From Atopsyche davidsoni (lineage: Eukaryota > Arthropoda > Insecta > Trichoptera > Hydrobiosidae): a DNA stretch of 64,000 nt. The notes under the pieces are model-generated. The model made no database searches. It was not told the DNA's origin and was given only the letters and a program-made list of their open reading frames with translations. Shown piece after piece: positions 22,863-36,325 of the stretch; within the stretch, counting starts at the first letter, position 1, and every line of letters begins with the position of its first letter. A program made the translations under genes and the position numbers. The DNA lies in the NCBI GenBank assembly GCA_022113835.1, contig JAILWY010000029.1:5238001-5302000 (forward strand). Reading direction: 5' to 3'.

Positions 22863-23270
22863 CTAGAAATGTAGCCCGTCATAAAATGACGTATTCAATG
22901 AACGATGCAATAGTGTTTGAACATATGTTTGGCTGACAATTAGATGAACATTTTGTACACATATATTTTGAATAACCGGATATTAATTTCGAAAGCAAAG
23001 CCATTCTAGGAAATATCACATTTCGTGTCACAAACAACAAATCACTTTCACTGCACTGTTCTTTATTAGATGCAGTCTTTATCACGTTCAATTGTGCTAT
23101 TCTTTTTTAATTACGTTTTATTATCCTATCGTCTTGAAATTCGGCACATAGCTGCGGAAAAATTTACTAAACTTACGTGCAAAAAATCAGCGTTGTATCT
23201 TTTAAGATATTCTATAGAGAACTTAAAAATGAAACATACACACACACACAATGGCTATTATTATAGTAGA
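22863..23270 (-). mobile_element. Second copy of the same non-autonomous Helitron, 408 bp
   Basis: On the minus strand it begins TCTACTATAATAATAGCC and ends in CTAG before T. The TGACG/CGTCA hairpin near its 3' end is shared with 15045-15352, while the middle is diverged and longer. It contains a short (CA)n run near 23240. It is flanked by 73-bp direct repeats. Confidence 0.8.
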
Positions 23271-23271
23271 C

Positions 23272-23344
23272 ATCACGCTGAAGAGCTCCACACGCGACAA
23301 GTTCTCATAAGTCACGCGAGACACACTTAATTCATATTTATATA
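23272..23344. repeat. 73-bp direct repeat, right flank of Helitron
   Basis: Partner of 22790-22862. It starts one base beyond the Helitron 5' terminus. Confidence 0.9.
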
Positions 23345-23661
23345 TTATATTAACTGCGCAACTGTCCGCAAATTATCCACTCCCTCGAAATTGGCCAAGT
23401 GTAACCCAGCAAGCAATACGGAACATCGAATAGCATTATTAAGAATTTACGCCTATACAAGGTACTTCCACGACACATTCCTACGCAATCATTCCAAGTC
23501 GATTACCGATTCTTCACATACGCTCAGGGCACACAGTGGGGAGAGCGGAGAGGCAGTATCAACTAGGCTGCCACTGTTGCGATATGTCTCTTTGCGCGTT
23601 GTTCCGACAGTCTTAAAAGCCTAAGTCTCGTGGCAGGGCCGGCGGGCCAGATGGCGCCTTG

Positions 23662-23735
23662 CCCACGCGCCGCCCCTGGCCAGGTATTGTCACTTGCGGC
23701 CCGTCACCCAGATGCCCATACAGGGGCGGCGTGGG
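23662..23735. repeat. GC-rich inverted repeat
   Basis: Arms CCCACGCGCCGCCCCTG (23662-23678) and CAGGGGCGGCGTGGG (23721-23735). It lies in a local GC-rich patch (about 23520-23780) of unknown nature. Confidence 0.6.
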
Positions 23736-23987
23736 CCGCCAAGAGCTCGGCGTCTCCGCTCACTGAGAGCCACCTTGTTGTATACTGCGCGCCATCAGTC
23801 GTACGTCTATATTTAGATTTTTAGCGAGAGGTCTATAAGTTAAGTCTTAGGATCTGACCACCTGGACTTCCCCAAGTCTACTAAGATCCATCCAAAAAAT
23901 AACGCACGCTTTCGTGGCGAGGGTGTGCGTGAAATTAAGGCCCAAACTCTCATATTCGACTTTTTTGACCATTTGCTTGTACCCATT

Positions 23988-24460
23988 GCGAAAAATCGAC
24001 TGCACCAAATAAAAAAAATTAAATGCAGAAAGTTAGATACACCCTTTCTTCTACAGATATTTTCATTTTTTTTTTCTTATAATTTACTTTTAATATGATA
24101 AATATGTGTTTTTCCGATTGAAGTTTCGGGATTGGAGTTTCGCGATGTTCCTGTTCCAAGAATCCTAAACATTTGTGACTCTTTTTTTTTTCAATTGAAA
24201 TTAAAAGATTAATTATAAACCCTCCTGTTGGGATTAGTTTAAAAAAAAAAAAAAATCTTTAACAAACTTTGGTTTTAAAAAGTCGTCATAACTTTATCCA
24301 ATTTTTCAACACTTTCAAGATTTTTTTTTACCCTGAAAATGGACGTTAATTAAATAATAAAAAATAGATACATATAATTTATAGTTTTTTCAATACTCTG
24401 TAAAAAAAATCAACTTTCGACATAGCAAAATAAAGTGACAATTAAATTAATTAAATGACA
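23988..24460. repeat. 473-bp direct repeat, copy 1
   Basis: Begins GCGAAAAATCGACTGCACC and ends TTAAATTAATTAAATGACA. It matches 24924-25395 along its whole length with small differences; weaker similarity extends about 25 bp upstream. LTR-like arrangement, but no TG...CA ends or coding sequence between. Confidence 0.8.
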
Positions 24461-24923
24461 GTGGACAGGACCACAGGGTCAGGAGCAGAGAAGAGCTGAT
24501 TGAAAATGTGGTTCGTATCCCTTGATATCCAGTGCATCTCTGATCGATCTGACGCAGGTCCTAGTGGATACGAGCAGTGAGCATTGTCAGCTGGAAGAGC
24601 AGAGGTCGCATATGCCGCATGAGATCGCTTGGAAACAGCTGAAAGGTCGTATATGGAGACGCTTCAAGTTCACAGCTGAGACATGCCGCCCCCGCCGCCC
24701 GCGCTTCTAACTGGGTGAAGGTTCCGCATTCGGCGTGACGACAACGGACATCCACACCGGCGAGTGTTCAAAAGCCGCCGAGGCATCCGAATAGAGCCCG
24801 AAAGACCCGCCACACTTGCAAGTCGTACCGTAACTCTTATGACCATGCGAAACAGCCGAGAGGTATTCTATTTTCTATTTTCCATAATCGAGTTTTTTTT
24901 TTTATCATTTTCTGGTCCGTTTT

Positions 24924-25395
24924 GCGAAAAATCGACTGCACCAATCAAAAATATTTAAATGCAAAAAGTTTGATACGTCCCTTCTTCCGAACGCGATATA
25001 TTTTTATTTCTTATAAACTTACTATTAATATGATAAATATGTGTTTTTCCGATTGAAGTGTAGGAATTTGGAGATTCGTCCGGTACATTTTCCAAGAATC
25101 CTAAACATTTAAAAGTCTTTTTTACAATTGGAATTAAAAGATTAAATATAAACCGTGTGCGTCTTATTAATTTAAAAATTAAAAAAAAAAAAATCTTTAA
25201 GAAACTTTGCTTTTGAAAAGCCGTCGTTTTATCCAATTTTTCAACATCTTCAAGATTTTATTTTACCCTGAAAATGGACGTTAATTAAATAATAAAAAAT
25301 TGATAAATATAATTGATAGTTTTTTTAATACTCTGTAAAAAAAATCAAATTTAGATGTAGAAAAATAAAGTGACAATTAAATTAATTAAATGACA
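24924..25395. repeat. 472-bp direct repeat, copy 2
   Basis: Partner of 23988-24460. The 463-bp spacer (24461-24923) has no recognisable gag/pol. Confidence 0.8.
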
Positions 25396-27256
25396 CGATT
25401 TCGCCAGGTAATTGGTTGGACACCAGAGGCAATGAAAAGGCTGGGAGCAACTGCCTTAACACGCGTTGTAAAACCGAATTAGAAATGACCGGCGGTTCAT
25501 GCATCAGTGACGCACACGGAGCCAAGTTTTATTGGAAACTCTACACCCGATGCATGATGCATGATGCATTCAGCACGGTCGAGTCACGTCAGCATGCAAA
25601 TAATAATCCACCTAGTTCGACGCAGGCAAGCAGTCTCATTTTGCCGCTATGAGATAGATGGGAAAGCTCGTATAGCCACTACAAATGGACGTGTCCAGTG
25701 AAATCAGTCTGAAGATGAGAAATAAGCAGTTGGAGGCGATTGCGGGTGTGTCGGTTGTGTTAGCAAAGTTTTCGCCCTCCCACGCGCTCGCGGGCTTCGC
25801 GCCAAGTCCTCACCTACCTACCATTTGGCCGAAGTAAAAAAATAAAATAAAAACACCTCTACACCGGTGACAGGTCCTAATTGGTGGCGGATCCAATGTT
25901 TATTGGTTTGTTGTTGAGCTCCCGCTACAATTGACTAATCTTATTAATGAATTTAATTAATCTCAGCAAGTTTCTACGGACAGCTCCTACAGTCACATCG
26001 AAAGCCTTTAACACCATTAGATCATGGGATAGAAGCAGAAGTCAGATGCAGAAGTCATTGCATACAGATTATATGGCATCAGGTCTCAAGATCGAGTCCA
26101 TGTAAACATGTCGAAATATTGAAAGTTATAATAAAGTTTAAATACTTCGCCAGCTTCCGGTCACTCGATCATATCGATGAGACAAAAGTGAACTCGATTA
26201 CTATCACGAATGATTCGATAGCTCTCATCATTTGGATTGTTGAAATATCGATTTGAGGAAAAGGGATTCGATATCGCTTATCGCTTGGCTTAAGAGTCCA
26301 TCCCGGAGACGGGAAGGTCATGGAGAAAGTCAGAAAAAAAATATTTTGACCTACAGCAAGCCATCGTCCTCTCTAACATGGTGAAAATAAACTTTAAAAG
26401 ATGTTTCCCCCCCCCCCCCCATGTAATGCCATGAGTTTTGAACAACACAATTAGGGCCGCCAATAATTCTACATAACTTCCTTTAACCGACACTTAATTT
26501 CTCAATTGACATGACATGCGGGATGCGAGTCGTGAAAGGGGAACGGAGACAGTGAGTTTATACAACACTGTATAGCGTTTGCTTTCCGTTTTAAAACTAT
26601 AAGAATTACAATCTTGACTCGGGAATGGCGAAAATAGGCTAGACTTTTAAAATAGTAAATCGCTAGACGTTAATTCATATAGTCTAGTCTTTACATAAAG
26701 GACAAAAAAGACATGACTTTCAAGGTCGATGACCCCTCGTTTTATTTTTGTTTAAGTCTCAGAATGTAAGTGCAGTAAATGATTACATAATTTTTTTTTT
26801 ATAGGCGAGCCTCTAAATGAGTATGATAAAGGACAAAAAGAAACGAGACATTCAAGATCGATGGTCTCGATTTTTGTTTAGTTCTCGAAATGTATTATAA
26901 ATGCTGTAAATTTCTATTGCACGATGAGCAGAGCGTCTCCAAGTTATTTTTCTATGCACTTCGTGCACTCTCACGAATAATGTACAATGCGCACAGTTAC
27001 TAGGTTAAGCGAAAGGTGATCGTTGGGTGTATCTAAAATTGAGCGCACCTCTGCGAGCGCGCTCGTGGAAGTGCCCGAGTTTGGGCATAGCAGGCTACCA
27101 GGTCGTTCTTGCTGCATTAATCTCGATAAAATAGGGGAAACTGGGGCGATTCCAAATGTCATATCACAAATATAAGAAAGGGCACCGGACGTACTCGTAA
27201 AAGGCGACTTTCTGTTTAAGTCTGCGCTATACAGGGTGGTACACATGAAAGGTCAC

Positions 27257-27260
<4 letters not shown>

Positions 27261-27292
<32 letters not shown>
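27261..27292. repeat. (AT)n microsatellite
   Basis: Sixteen uninterrupted AT units. Confidence 0.9.
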
Positions 27293-27295
<3 letters not shown>

Positions 27296-27360
27296 CGTTG
27301 GAAAGTGGAAATTACCGGAGACACCCAAACTCAGATAATCAGAGAGAGTATACTCTAAGC

Positions 27361-27693
27361 CTGTGGTCCCCAAACGCTATGCCCGCGGGCACCATGGCGC
27401 CCGCCGACCATTTTACGTGTGCCCGCCGCTATGCGACCAAGATAAAAAAATATGTAAAAACAGTCAAATGTAAAAAATATGTAAAAACAGAAAAATATCA
27501 GCGAAAATAATTATATCGTTTTAATTTTTATACTATAATTTACTACTTATTTATTTTACATGAAAATATAAACAATTTTGGAATGAAATATTTTTTGTGC
27601 ACTTTATGTATTATTTACTATGTTCAACTATAAATATACCTTATAATGACCCTAGAATGTGCTCTTGGGTCCAAAAATGTTGGGGACCCCCTG
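27361..27693. mobile_element. Non-autonomous hAT MITE with 8-bp target duplication
   Basis: Flanked by the 8-bp direct repeat CTCTAAGC (27353-27360 and 27694-27701). Inverted ends are CTGTGGTCCCCAAACG and, inverted, CAGGGGGTCCCCAACA. This is the CAGNGGTCCCCAA-type terminus of hAT elements. 333 bp, no transposase. Confidence 0.85.
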
Positions 27694-28825
27694 CTCTAAG
27701 CAGTGTACTCCGTTTGGGTCAAGTGAGCTGATGAGCATTGGCTGGAATCAATAGGATCGGTTTGGCATGATGGCTGATCGACATTATGCCCAGAAGTCAG
27801 TATTTAAAAAAAAAAAAAAAATTAAATTAAATGGGGTAGACCACAATGACATAAATCGCGGCGGGCTTTCGGTAAATATAAACACTCCCAAAAGTTCTAA
27901 ACGGAGCTTCACTATCGATCGGCGGCGCCGCTCGCGAAAAACCCTCTAACCTTGGTTCCCTCCTGCTTACGTCGGTCTGGCCCACTTCAGACACGAGAGC
28001 GGTTAGCTCGCATTATTAAAGGCACGCCTTCATTGTGGCGACTAACGTTAAGAGGCCCGTCCTCGCCGGAGAATTACATCACACCGATCTCATCGGTATG
28101 CCATGCAAATATTATGCATTTTACAAATGTCTTTTTCGATCTACCCGCAAATAGTTTTCCACTGCAGTGAAAATGTACAAATGATTTTGCTATCGCTAAT
28201 AATACACTCGAGTGTGCAAACACCGTTCGTAGATAAAAGATTTCCCAAAATACTTTACAACCTCTCTTTAACTAGCACGTGACAAAGTACTTCGAGAATA
28301 TGGCCGGTGGCCACTTTTCTATTGAGTGATGATGATTTCATGGCCCGAGTGTTGGTTTCCCGAGAAAACGTCGAATACGCGGCTTGACACCCATGAAACT
28401 ATCAAGTTATAACAACGCCCACGAGAAAGTTTTTTTGCGTAACGAAAGAGGGGCGTGGCTACATTTCAGCTATTTTTCGTGAATTAATAATATATATATT
28501 ATTGACTGTATATATATATTTATATATAGGCAAGTCTTGGTGACCAGGACACGGCGTGGTCTGTAAAAATCTATGAGTCACTCAATAAATTGCTAGTAAT
28601 AGAAATATATGGTAATATTTATTAAACGGTAGAGCTTCTTAGAATACCAGTTTGTTTTTGTGTGAATTGGAATACGTCATTTTCGTAAATAATTTACACT
28701 AATTAGTTAGGTAAAAACTTTCCAAGGTTAGCACAGATGTTTTAAAAAATATATATAAAACGTATTTTACGTTTTCGCGTATCCCTATTGAGTTTCGTTT
28801 GAAAAACAAGTTTTTCGAGTAAATA

Positions 28826-28875
28826 AGCTTGCACGCTTGCTTGGCAGCCACGAGGTCTGGATTCGGGCCCGGGTG
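28826..28875 (+). mobile_element. tRNA-like SINE fragment
   Basis: CTTGGCAGCCACGAGGTCTG followed by GATTCGGGCCC looks like the anticodon/T-arm part of a tRNA-derived SINE. The A box is not clear. Confidence 0.4.
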
Positions 28876-30308
28876 GGTCAAAAAATATTTACAGTTGTAT
28901 TATGTTGAAATGCTTGATTGTTTCTGGACTCGAAGGAAGGCAAACTCATCATCATCATCAAAACAACTAGGCGAGGACACGGCCTCAGGTGTCTTTGATT
29001 GCTCTCAACCGCTTGACTACCTAAACAAAATTCCAATTTGGGTTGTATTGCGTGTGTATGGTGTAGTGTACAGAATCTTCTAGAAGACTGGACCCCAAGA
29101 TATGGAGTCAGGAGCAGAAAGAAGACCAGAGACCAATTGGAAACCATCTCGAATTTTATTATCGGAGGGCGAAGCATTTAATAAAATATAATAAAAGAAA
29201 AAAGGTTGAAACATAGCAAATTAAATATTTATGTATTGATTAAAAACCGAGCAAGGAAGTATATTGGATCAAGCCTAATAAATCGCGGAAATTACATAAT
29301 TTAGCCAAAAAAAAATATTGTATGTGTAATTTAATAAAAATAATACATAATATGCTGTTCTAACCGCACACCGCTTATATTTGATAAGAATCAAATAATG
29401 GTGTCAATAAATAATTAAATATCATAATGGATCAAAATATGTAAATCTCTTTTTCTAATTGTTCAACATATAATTTAGGGCATGCAATGCTCATAACATG
29501 CATCGGTAATTAAACAAAACGTATCGATAATTTCTTTGAGGTGTCAATGTCATTAAAATGTCGAACCCTCTTGGGTCAGCACTAATTAGTCAAGAGACAC
29601 TCCCAAGGTCGGGAAGTTTTGACATCAAAAGAAGATTTCATTACATAAACAAAAACCAAAATAAACAACGCATAATGGCGAAAAACCAGATCGGAATGTA
29701 TAAATAAAATGCGTCCAAAAGCATCTGCCAATATGATGCCGGGCTTGTAAAACCTCGCCCGGCCAAAATTAGCGAATGTCGAAAGGAGAAAAAGACAGAA
29801 AAAAAGCACAAAAGCCAGACGGCATTCGTTGAATTCTTCGGTCGCAGCTTCGCAAATCTGACTCATCGGAATTTTCAGAAACAACCTCTCACTGCAATTC
29901 CGATCGTACGGAGAAAAAAAAAAAAAAAAAAAAAACATCCAGGTGATACCGATTTCGTAATCATTACCAGAAATAGGTGTTTCGTTGTTTGCCCGAGCCT
30001 TAAAAGGCTATGCAACAAATATCGTTTTACAAAACAACAAATACGCCCATAACTCGCGAAGAAACTTCCAAGTGCTCGATCTCACATTGACACGCGATAA
30101 TCATGTAAGTTTTCATAAATGCGAAATTATAAATTGACACAGGACGGTATTGCAGCGTTTGCGTGTGCGGCGGTGTCGCTCGCCTCTCGTCCCGTTCGCT
30201 CTCGGGGGCGATTGCAACATAGCGAATAAAATATAAACACTGAATGTACGTCGGATTCGCGATCACGGCCGGATATTTTGCCAATTTATTAATTAAAGTG
30301 GCGCTCAC

Positions 30309-30365
30309 CTGTTGAGCCACGGGCTCCAATATGCTCTCGATGATCTTGGTGTGGAACACAGGCAT
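30309..30365 (-). CDS. Vinc: Vinculin coding exon 1 (residues 1-19)
   Basis: Encodes MPVFHTKIIESILEPVAQQ, almost identical to the human vinculin N-terminus (helix 1 of the talin-binding D1 domain). The start codon context is AAGATGCC. The donor reads CAG|GTGAGC and the exon ends in phase 0. An 11.6-kb intron follows. Confidence 0.95.
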
Positions 30366-30480
30366 CTTAACGGGTATTGCACAAAAACATCAATAAAGAA
30401 AATGAAAATAAAAGAGGAATATAGCTTTGTCGCTACATCCGACACGAACACTTACAGCTAACTTTAGAATCTGACAAACA
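30366..30480 (-). promoter_or_regulatory. Presumed vinculin 5'UTR and promoter-proximal region
   Basis: Sequence directly upstream of the vinculin start codon. No TATA box or initiator stands out. Assigned by position only. Confidence 0.35.
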
Positions 30481-30836
30481 AGGCCGGTGTTGCCAGATGC
30501 GACAAAAAAACGGCCGCAGGGTTGCCAGCCTAAAAAATAAATATTGTTTTTTAAGCGATTTTGTAACAAAAAAATTATTGTTTCTGGTAACTAGGTGTCA
30601 ACAACAAAAAAAATTCTTATTATTTCAAACTTGTTTGTAGTTTAGTTCTAGACATTAGTAATGTTTTTTGGCAAATCATATTTACTAGTGTAATTTATTA
30701 AATAAGTGTATTGTGGATGACATGATTTAGCTTTGTACATCTTTTGTTTATTTATAAGAATGAAAGTGAGTGTTTGTAATTTGTGTTGAAAGATTCTTTA
30801 ATAACTATTTGAGGGTTGCAAATCCCTAAATTCTAC

Positions 30837-30879
30837 ATGTCTCAGGTTAGCAGTGATTCTGGTGTGACTTCCATGACAA
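30837..30879 (+). CDS. Tentative first coding exon of a divergent gene
   Basis: ATG followed by MSQVSSDSGVTSMT and then a strong donor A|GTAAGTTT. It lies about 470 bp from the vinculin start in divergent orientation. No matching downstream exon was recognised, so this may be chance. Confidence 0.2.
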
Positions 30880-32807
30880 GTAAGTTTACTATATTATTCT
30901 ATCTTATTACACTTTAGGATACTTACGTTTATTTTATACATACTTTGTGCTAAGAATAAAACTTTTGCTATGCCTTCTTCCAAAATATTTCTCCATTGTG
31001 TTTTCAAACAAAGTAAGTAATTTTTCAAATTCAATCGACAATACATCGATTAAGTTTTTTTTATCTCATATACTAATTTAGTCTGTTCAATATATTTTAT
31101 TCAATAACTGTTTTCACTAATATATTCAAGGTATATTTAAATCTGCTTTGGTCAATTGACTTCAGTATTTTTAATATAGTGGTATCCATAAAATAATACA
31201 TCTATTTAATTCTTTAGTGAACCTATCTTATAACTTCCTTCTGTTGTACTTTACTTATTCTTGATAAAGTGTGTTTGAAAAATCTGATGGGTCAAATCTT
31301 ACTGCATGTAACAATGTTATTACGATGAGAGAAATATGAGAGAAGCGTGCAATTACTTAAGTGGCCTGTATTGGCCACCTGTGCATTTAAGCAGAGTAAG
31401 AGCCAATTACTAGACCAGTTGTTACACTTGGTCAGTAGTTTTACATTTATTTTTCATGTAACATTTTTTCCATGATGTTGCAATAATTTTTACAGCGAAT
31501 TGTATTCTTGAAATTTCTTTTTTTATCATCCAGTTACGATTAGGGTAAATTGATTGATGAATAAATCGTCATCTAACACGCTACAACTCGTGGTGGCTCT
31601 TAAGTTAACCTGCTTTAAATCTCCGCTCAATGGTCCTTCAGTTCATTTCACTCAAAAATCTAGCACATCTTCGTTACACCATCTTACCAAGTCATGTGTT
31701 TTACTTTCTTCTTTTCCCTGCATAAAAAAATATTATTAAGCAATCAAATAAATAAAAGTCAATAATTATTGTGTGTTTTCAATACTGGTTTATTTAATAA
31801 TTTAAGTATAATTTATTTATAAAATTTGCTGAAGGCCTTTGTTAAATATAAATAGCACTTTGCATTTTAAATATCTACAATGAAATCTTGCCATATCAGA
31901 ATGAGTTAACATAACACGCACTTCCAAAGTCAATACACGCTCGCGAGACCAAATAATATCACTGGCGGCACTATCACTTAACACCATCGTTCTTGTTGCC
32001 AATATCACTAAAACTATTGCTTATAATGTGACTTAAGACAATAGTCAAAGCGAAAAAGATTACTCATTGTGAAACCATGGTTTGAAACATTGTTTTTGAT
32101 AGTAAATTGATATTATCATTTTAAATTATGGCTTGTGATTTTTTTATCTCTTATTATTTTGTGGCTATTCTATGCCTCTTATTTAAGCTGGCACACTTAT
32201 TAAAAAGGAAATAAAAAGCATTATTTTTTCTCATGTGGAAACGTTTGCGATTCCAATGATATTATTGAGTCACCGTGCATATAACAGAGTGAAACACCAA
32301 CTTATATATCAATAATTACATACCTTTACATAACACATGATGAACAAATCTTATTTATTTATAATTTTATTGAAAAATATTTAATTAATAGTCGATAGTT
32401 ATGAGTGATTGGTGATTGGTACAGTGATAATACTTTGGAACATGAGTAGTCCAAATATACATAACAATAACACCAAGTCAATCCGCGTGGCGGTCGTGTT
32501 GTCTATGTACAAAATGGTTGTAAACAAATTGTCATTAATCAATAGCACAACAAACAAATCAACAAAAAACATTCTCAAAAATACAGTTATACATGGAAGA
32601 AGGAGTCATTTTAGTTTACGGTATTGCAAACATTTAGTATATATAGACTGCGCTGCTTATAGACCTGAATATATTAGACACGTAGATCTGACATTTTAAT
32701 AATTATCAAGCACGTTCAACACTATTGTAAATTACTTGTGTAATATTAAAGCTCAAGTTGATTTAGATTCTTTGGTGCTGAGTCTGAATCTTCAAGTTTT
32801 TTTCAAG

Positions 32808-32906
32808 TACTCCAACGTTTTGATTCCAGTGCTGGGACCATCTTCACCGATCATCTTTGAATCTCTGAAGACGGTCCCAGCACGAGAACCGAAACTTGAA
32901 GTAGCT
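32808..32906. mobile_element. Fold-back element with hammerhead-like core
   Basis: Imperfect palindrome centred on GTGCTGGGACCATCTTCA and its inverse TGAAGACGGTCCCAGCAC. The plus strand carries CTGAAGA (32866-32872), a GGTCC/GAACC-type stem and GAAAC (32892-32896). Related to 37148-37312. Confidence 0.65.
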
Positions 32907-32998
32907 TGACACCCAAGAATTCTAACCAACTCGTAACAATGGCTATGAACATACCTGTTAACACTCATGTTTTTAAAGACTAATTAATCGGTTAACTT

Positions 32999-33119
32999 CA
33001 TCACACAGACATTTTATAATTTGCAATTTTTTTTGATGAATGATCTGAAACTAAGATCAAAATAGAAAACAAACCACATATTTAATTTATCATTGAAATC
33101 ATACATCGTCTGTGTGATG
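32999..33119. mobile_element. 121-bp element with 12-bp perfect inverted termini
   Basis: CATCACACAGAC at 32999-33010 and GTCTGTGTGATG at 33108-33119; AT-rich between. MITE-like; family not recognised. Confidence 0.5.
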
Positions 33120-36052
33120 TGAGCTTGGTAATCACTGTCCAATTTGATACGCCTTAGAATTGAAGCTTAAGTCTATATGCAGCCTAGTCAATATCATTTA
33201 ATTATTGTTACACTTTGTCAAAATGATATGAACTTTTACCATCAAATATTATTTAGAGAGATTATACAAACTTCATAAGTTCAAATTGATGTGCAAACAT
33301 ACAATTCTCGTGTTAATTAATGAACATTTTACGTAAACGAAAAATACAGTTTTGTTAATTCACGTGTTCAGTAATTCTATGAAAACATTTATAATTATGA
33401 TTAAAAATTCTCGCTGTTGGTTTTCAAACACACCCTGAGAGTTGCAAGTCCTTGGATTCTTTTTATTTCTCCCCATCATCCCTGATTTTAGATACCGTCG
33501 TGGTAGCTCAACGCTTAGCCTCTACACACGCAGTAACAAATCGCGACAGCACACATTTTTTTCGGCAAAATGGAGTTCATCAAAAAAATGTCCAGTGGCA
33601 TTTTTTTGTTGAGATTTGTTGGTCGATTGTCAGTTGTGTCGCGACATGTGTCAAAGACTTTAATTTGCAAATGCAATGCTATTTCTTTGATAATGATAAA
33701 AAAAATATTTTTACATTGTTGAATTTGTGTAAAACATTATCAAAAAAACTATATTTGGTAATAAAAATATTTTTTATGGTTAATAGCAGTAAGTGATAAT
33801 TAATGGTCATTCTAAGTATTTCAGAGTTTCTTTTGAAATATCACTAAATGATTTTTCACGGTGACCCAATGACATAGATTATTCATATTTATTATCAGAA
33901 AACTACGTCACAACACAAAAAAACAATATTATTTTTGTGAAATAAATAAACGGCTGATAAAGCATTTCATTAACTATAAATAAATTAAAACTAAATTGTT
34001 TTTTGTATTGAGGTAGGTTGAAATTTGATAATACTCTATTTTTGATACCATTTTATTAACAAGATGATTACATTGTTATTGCTGCAGTAAATTATTTTTT
34101 TAATTAATGAATCTATTAGAAAATATATATATATTAGTTGAAGAAGGAGTGATATATTAAATTTAAGTGCCAGTATATTTGGACCAACTACTTATTTTGA
34201 GAACTGAAAGTCACAAAATCTGAAAATATAGATTTGTTTTTATAGAATTACCGAACACTCGTTATCAACTGTTCAACAAGTTAGTAGGAAAATGAATACA
34301 TCAATTAAGTATATTCTCTACTGATTATCATGACAGGCTTGTAAAAAAGATTAGTTTTATTTGCAATTGCAAATCTGTCATTCTATCCAGTTTGATGAAA
34401 AGATTAATTAATATTCATGTATCTTTTAAAGAATGTCTAAAAATACAATTCAATATTGATTGATTATCGTCTAATGCAGAGATGTTTATTTAAGCAGGCT
34501 TAAGCAAATGACGTTATCATGATATCAAAGCCCACTGTTTATACCTAAAAAGCAGCGGAACTGTTAAGCAGATTACGAGATCACTTAACTATACATTACT
34601 AATGTTTGCTTTAATAAATTACTCTGATTGGAGTTAAAATTAATTTAAAATTTTGATTAAATGTCACAAAAAATATTTATCACATATTAATAGCTGAATG
34701 TGTTTTTTTTCAGATATTCTTTCTTTCATATCAGTATATTCAATCCTATCCTGAAAAATCTCATAACGGTGTCAACTTTTATTGTGTCAATTAATAATCA
34801 AAACTTTAAAATAATCAAACATGTATTGCATTTTTAAACATTTAAAAAAGGTTTAAAATAATAAACATGAATTTTTGTACATTTAACTTTCAGGGTTAAT
34901 ATGTTACGATATTTAATTAATTAAGCATTTAAAAAAATCACATTTAATATAAATCAACCTTCAAATAAACATGCAACGTATTGCCAGTGAATTTGTTTAC
35001 GGTATTCATGATGTTTATTGGCAAAACGTGGAGTCATAAACAGCGTGTCGGATTTTGAGATTTGTTTACAACAGAGTATATTTATAAAGCTCAATTGAAC
35101 ACATCAACCAATAAGCTCCTTCGCACTCTGAAAACTGTTAATTTGAGGCCAGGTTAGGTTAGTTAACTAACCGCACACTTGCAACACATACGAAGAGCAT
35201 AACATCAAACGACGTGTACTTATCAATAAATAACGATATTGTGTAGAGAAATGTTAGTAAAAATCACTAATAACAACGATAACACGTACTCAATACTTTT
35301 TAAATACAATGAATGTGTAGCTTTTTATATTTAATAAATAAATATAAAGTAAATTAATTACATTTTATTATTTTAGTTATATAAATATAATACAAAATAT
35401 ATTGAAAGAAATTTCTTCACGTAAATTCATTTGTAATTTGGTAACATTAAAACTAAAAACCAAACACGCTGTTAGCGAGTACTAAATATACGCATCCAAT
35501 ATAAAATTTCACTTTAAAAACTTAATAAATCAGTTAATTACTACATTTTTATTTTCTCACAATAATGAACCTTACCTAGTAAAAATTCATGAGATATTCG
35601 TAAGGTAGATGAAGTGTTGTTATTAATGATTTTTCACACATCTCGGAATCAGAAATACAAAGGAATATTACAATCTCTTAAATATACTTTCCGAATTGAC
35701 ACGTTAGTGTTTCTATAATTGAGGATCTCCGGAAAGATTAGAACGAATTGATGAACTGCTGACCGATATTCACATCCCAAAAATATTATAGATAATGGTT
35801 ATTACTTCAGAGTATTAACTATGGTGATATTTTTCTATAATTTTGAGTGTATATTCTAATTGGAAGAAATTTAATGTTTTAATATTTATATGAATAGATT
35901 TATTATGAAGATTCATTAGACCTAAGAACATTCTCTCATTTTATGAAGCTACGAAGCTTGCAGTTTTCTTATGACCTTACCTTATTAAAAAATTTAACTC
36001 ACGTGACTTGGTCCTGTAGACATTATCTACAGATGTTTTTTTTTATGAACTC

Positions 36053-36325
36053 ATCTGTTTAACGCACATTAATTTAAACAACCGATTTGTAACTCTCTAT
36101 TTTATTTAATCGATAAACATACAAAAATTTTTGAACGGCAAGAATTCAATCTCTTGTCAGTTTAATATTTAATTATTTTCAGATATTTGATTTGAGAAAA
36201 CGACATTTGAAAATTATTAAAATCAGGAATCGGATTGGATCAATTGCATTATTAAATTAAAACACTTTTTTTGATAAGGTATTAAAACATTTTTTGTTTA
36301 ATTTTTTTCAGTGCGTTAAACAGAT
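36053..36325. mobile_element. 273-bp element with 15-bp perfect inverted termini
   Basis: ATCTGTTTAACGCAC (36053-36067) and its exact inverse (36311-36325) bracket AT-rich sequence. MITE-like; no clear target duplication. Confidence 0.6.

Larger units (their letters stand above)
18674..30308 (-). other. Vinculin intron 1 (11.6 kb)
   Basis: The largest vinculin intron. It contains a tRNA-Thr pseudogene, a CpG-rich block with a CRE, palindromic MITEs, a Helitron with flanking duplications, 472-bp direct repeats, an (AT)n run, a hAT MITE and a SINE head. Open frames such as 18802-19119 match no family I know. Confidence 0.65.

Noticed and set aside
29582..29938. 118-codon minus-strand open frame
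   Set aside because: Begins with poly-Phe from a poly(T) tract and is rich in hydrophobic residues; matches no family and sits in vinculin intron 1.
33452..33796. 114-codon plus-strand open frame
   Set aside because: No domain; a short GTGGTAGCTCAACGCTTAG stretch resembles a tRNA A box, so a SINE fragment is likelier than a gene.
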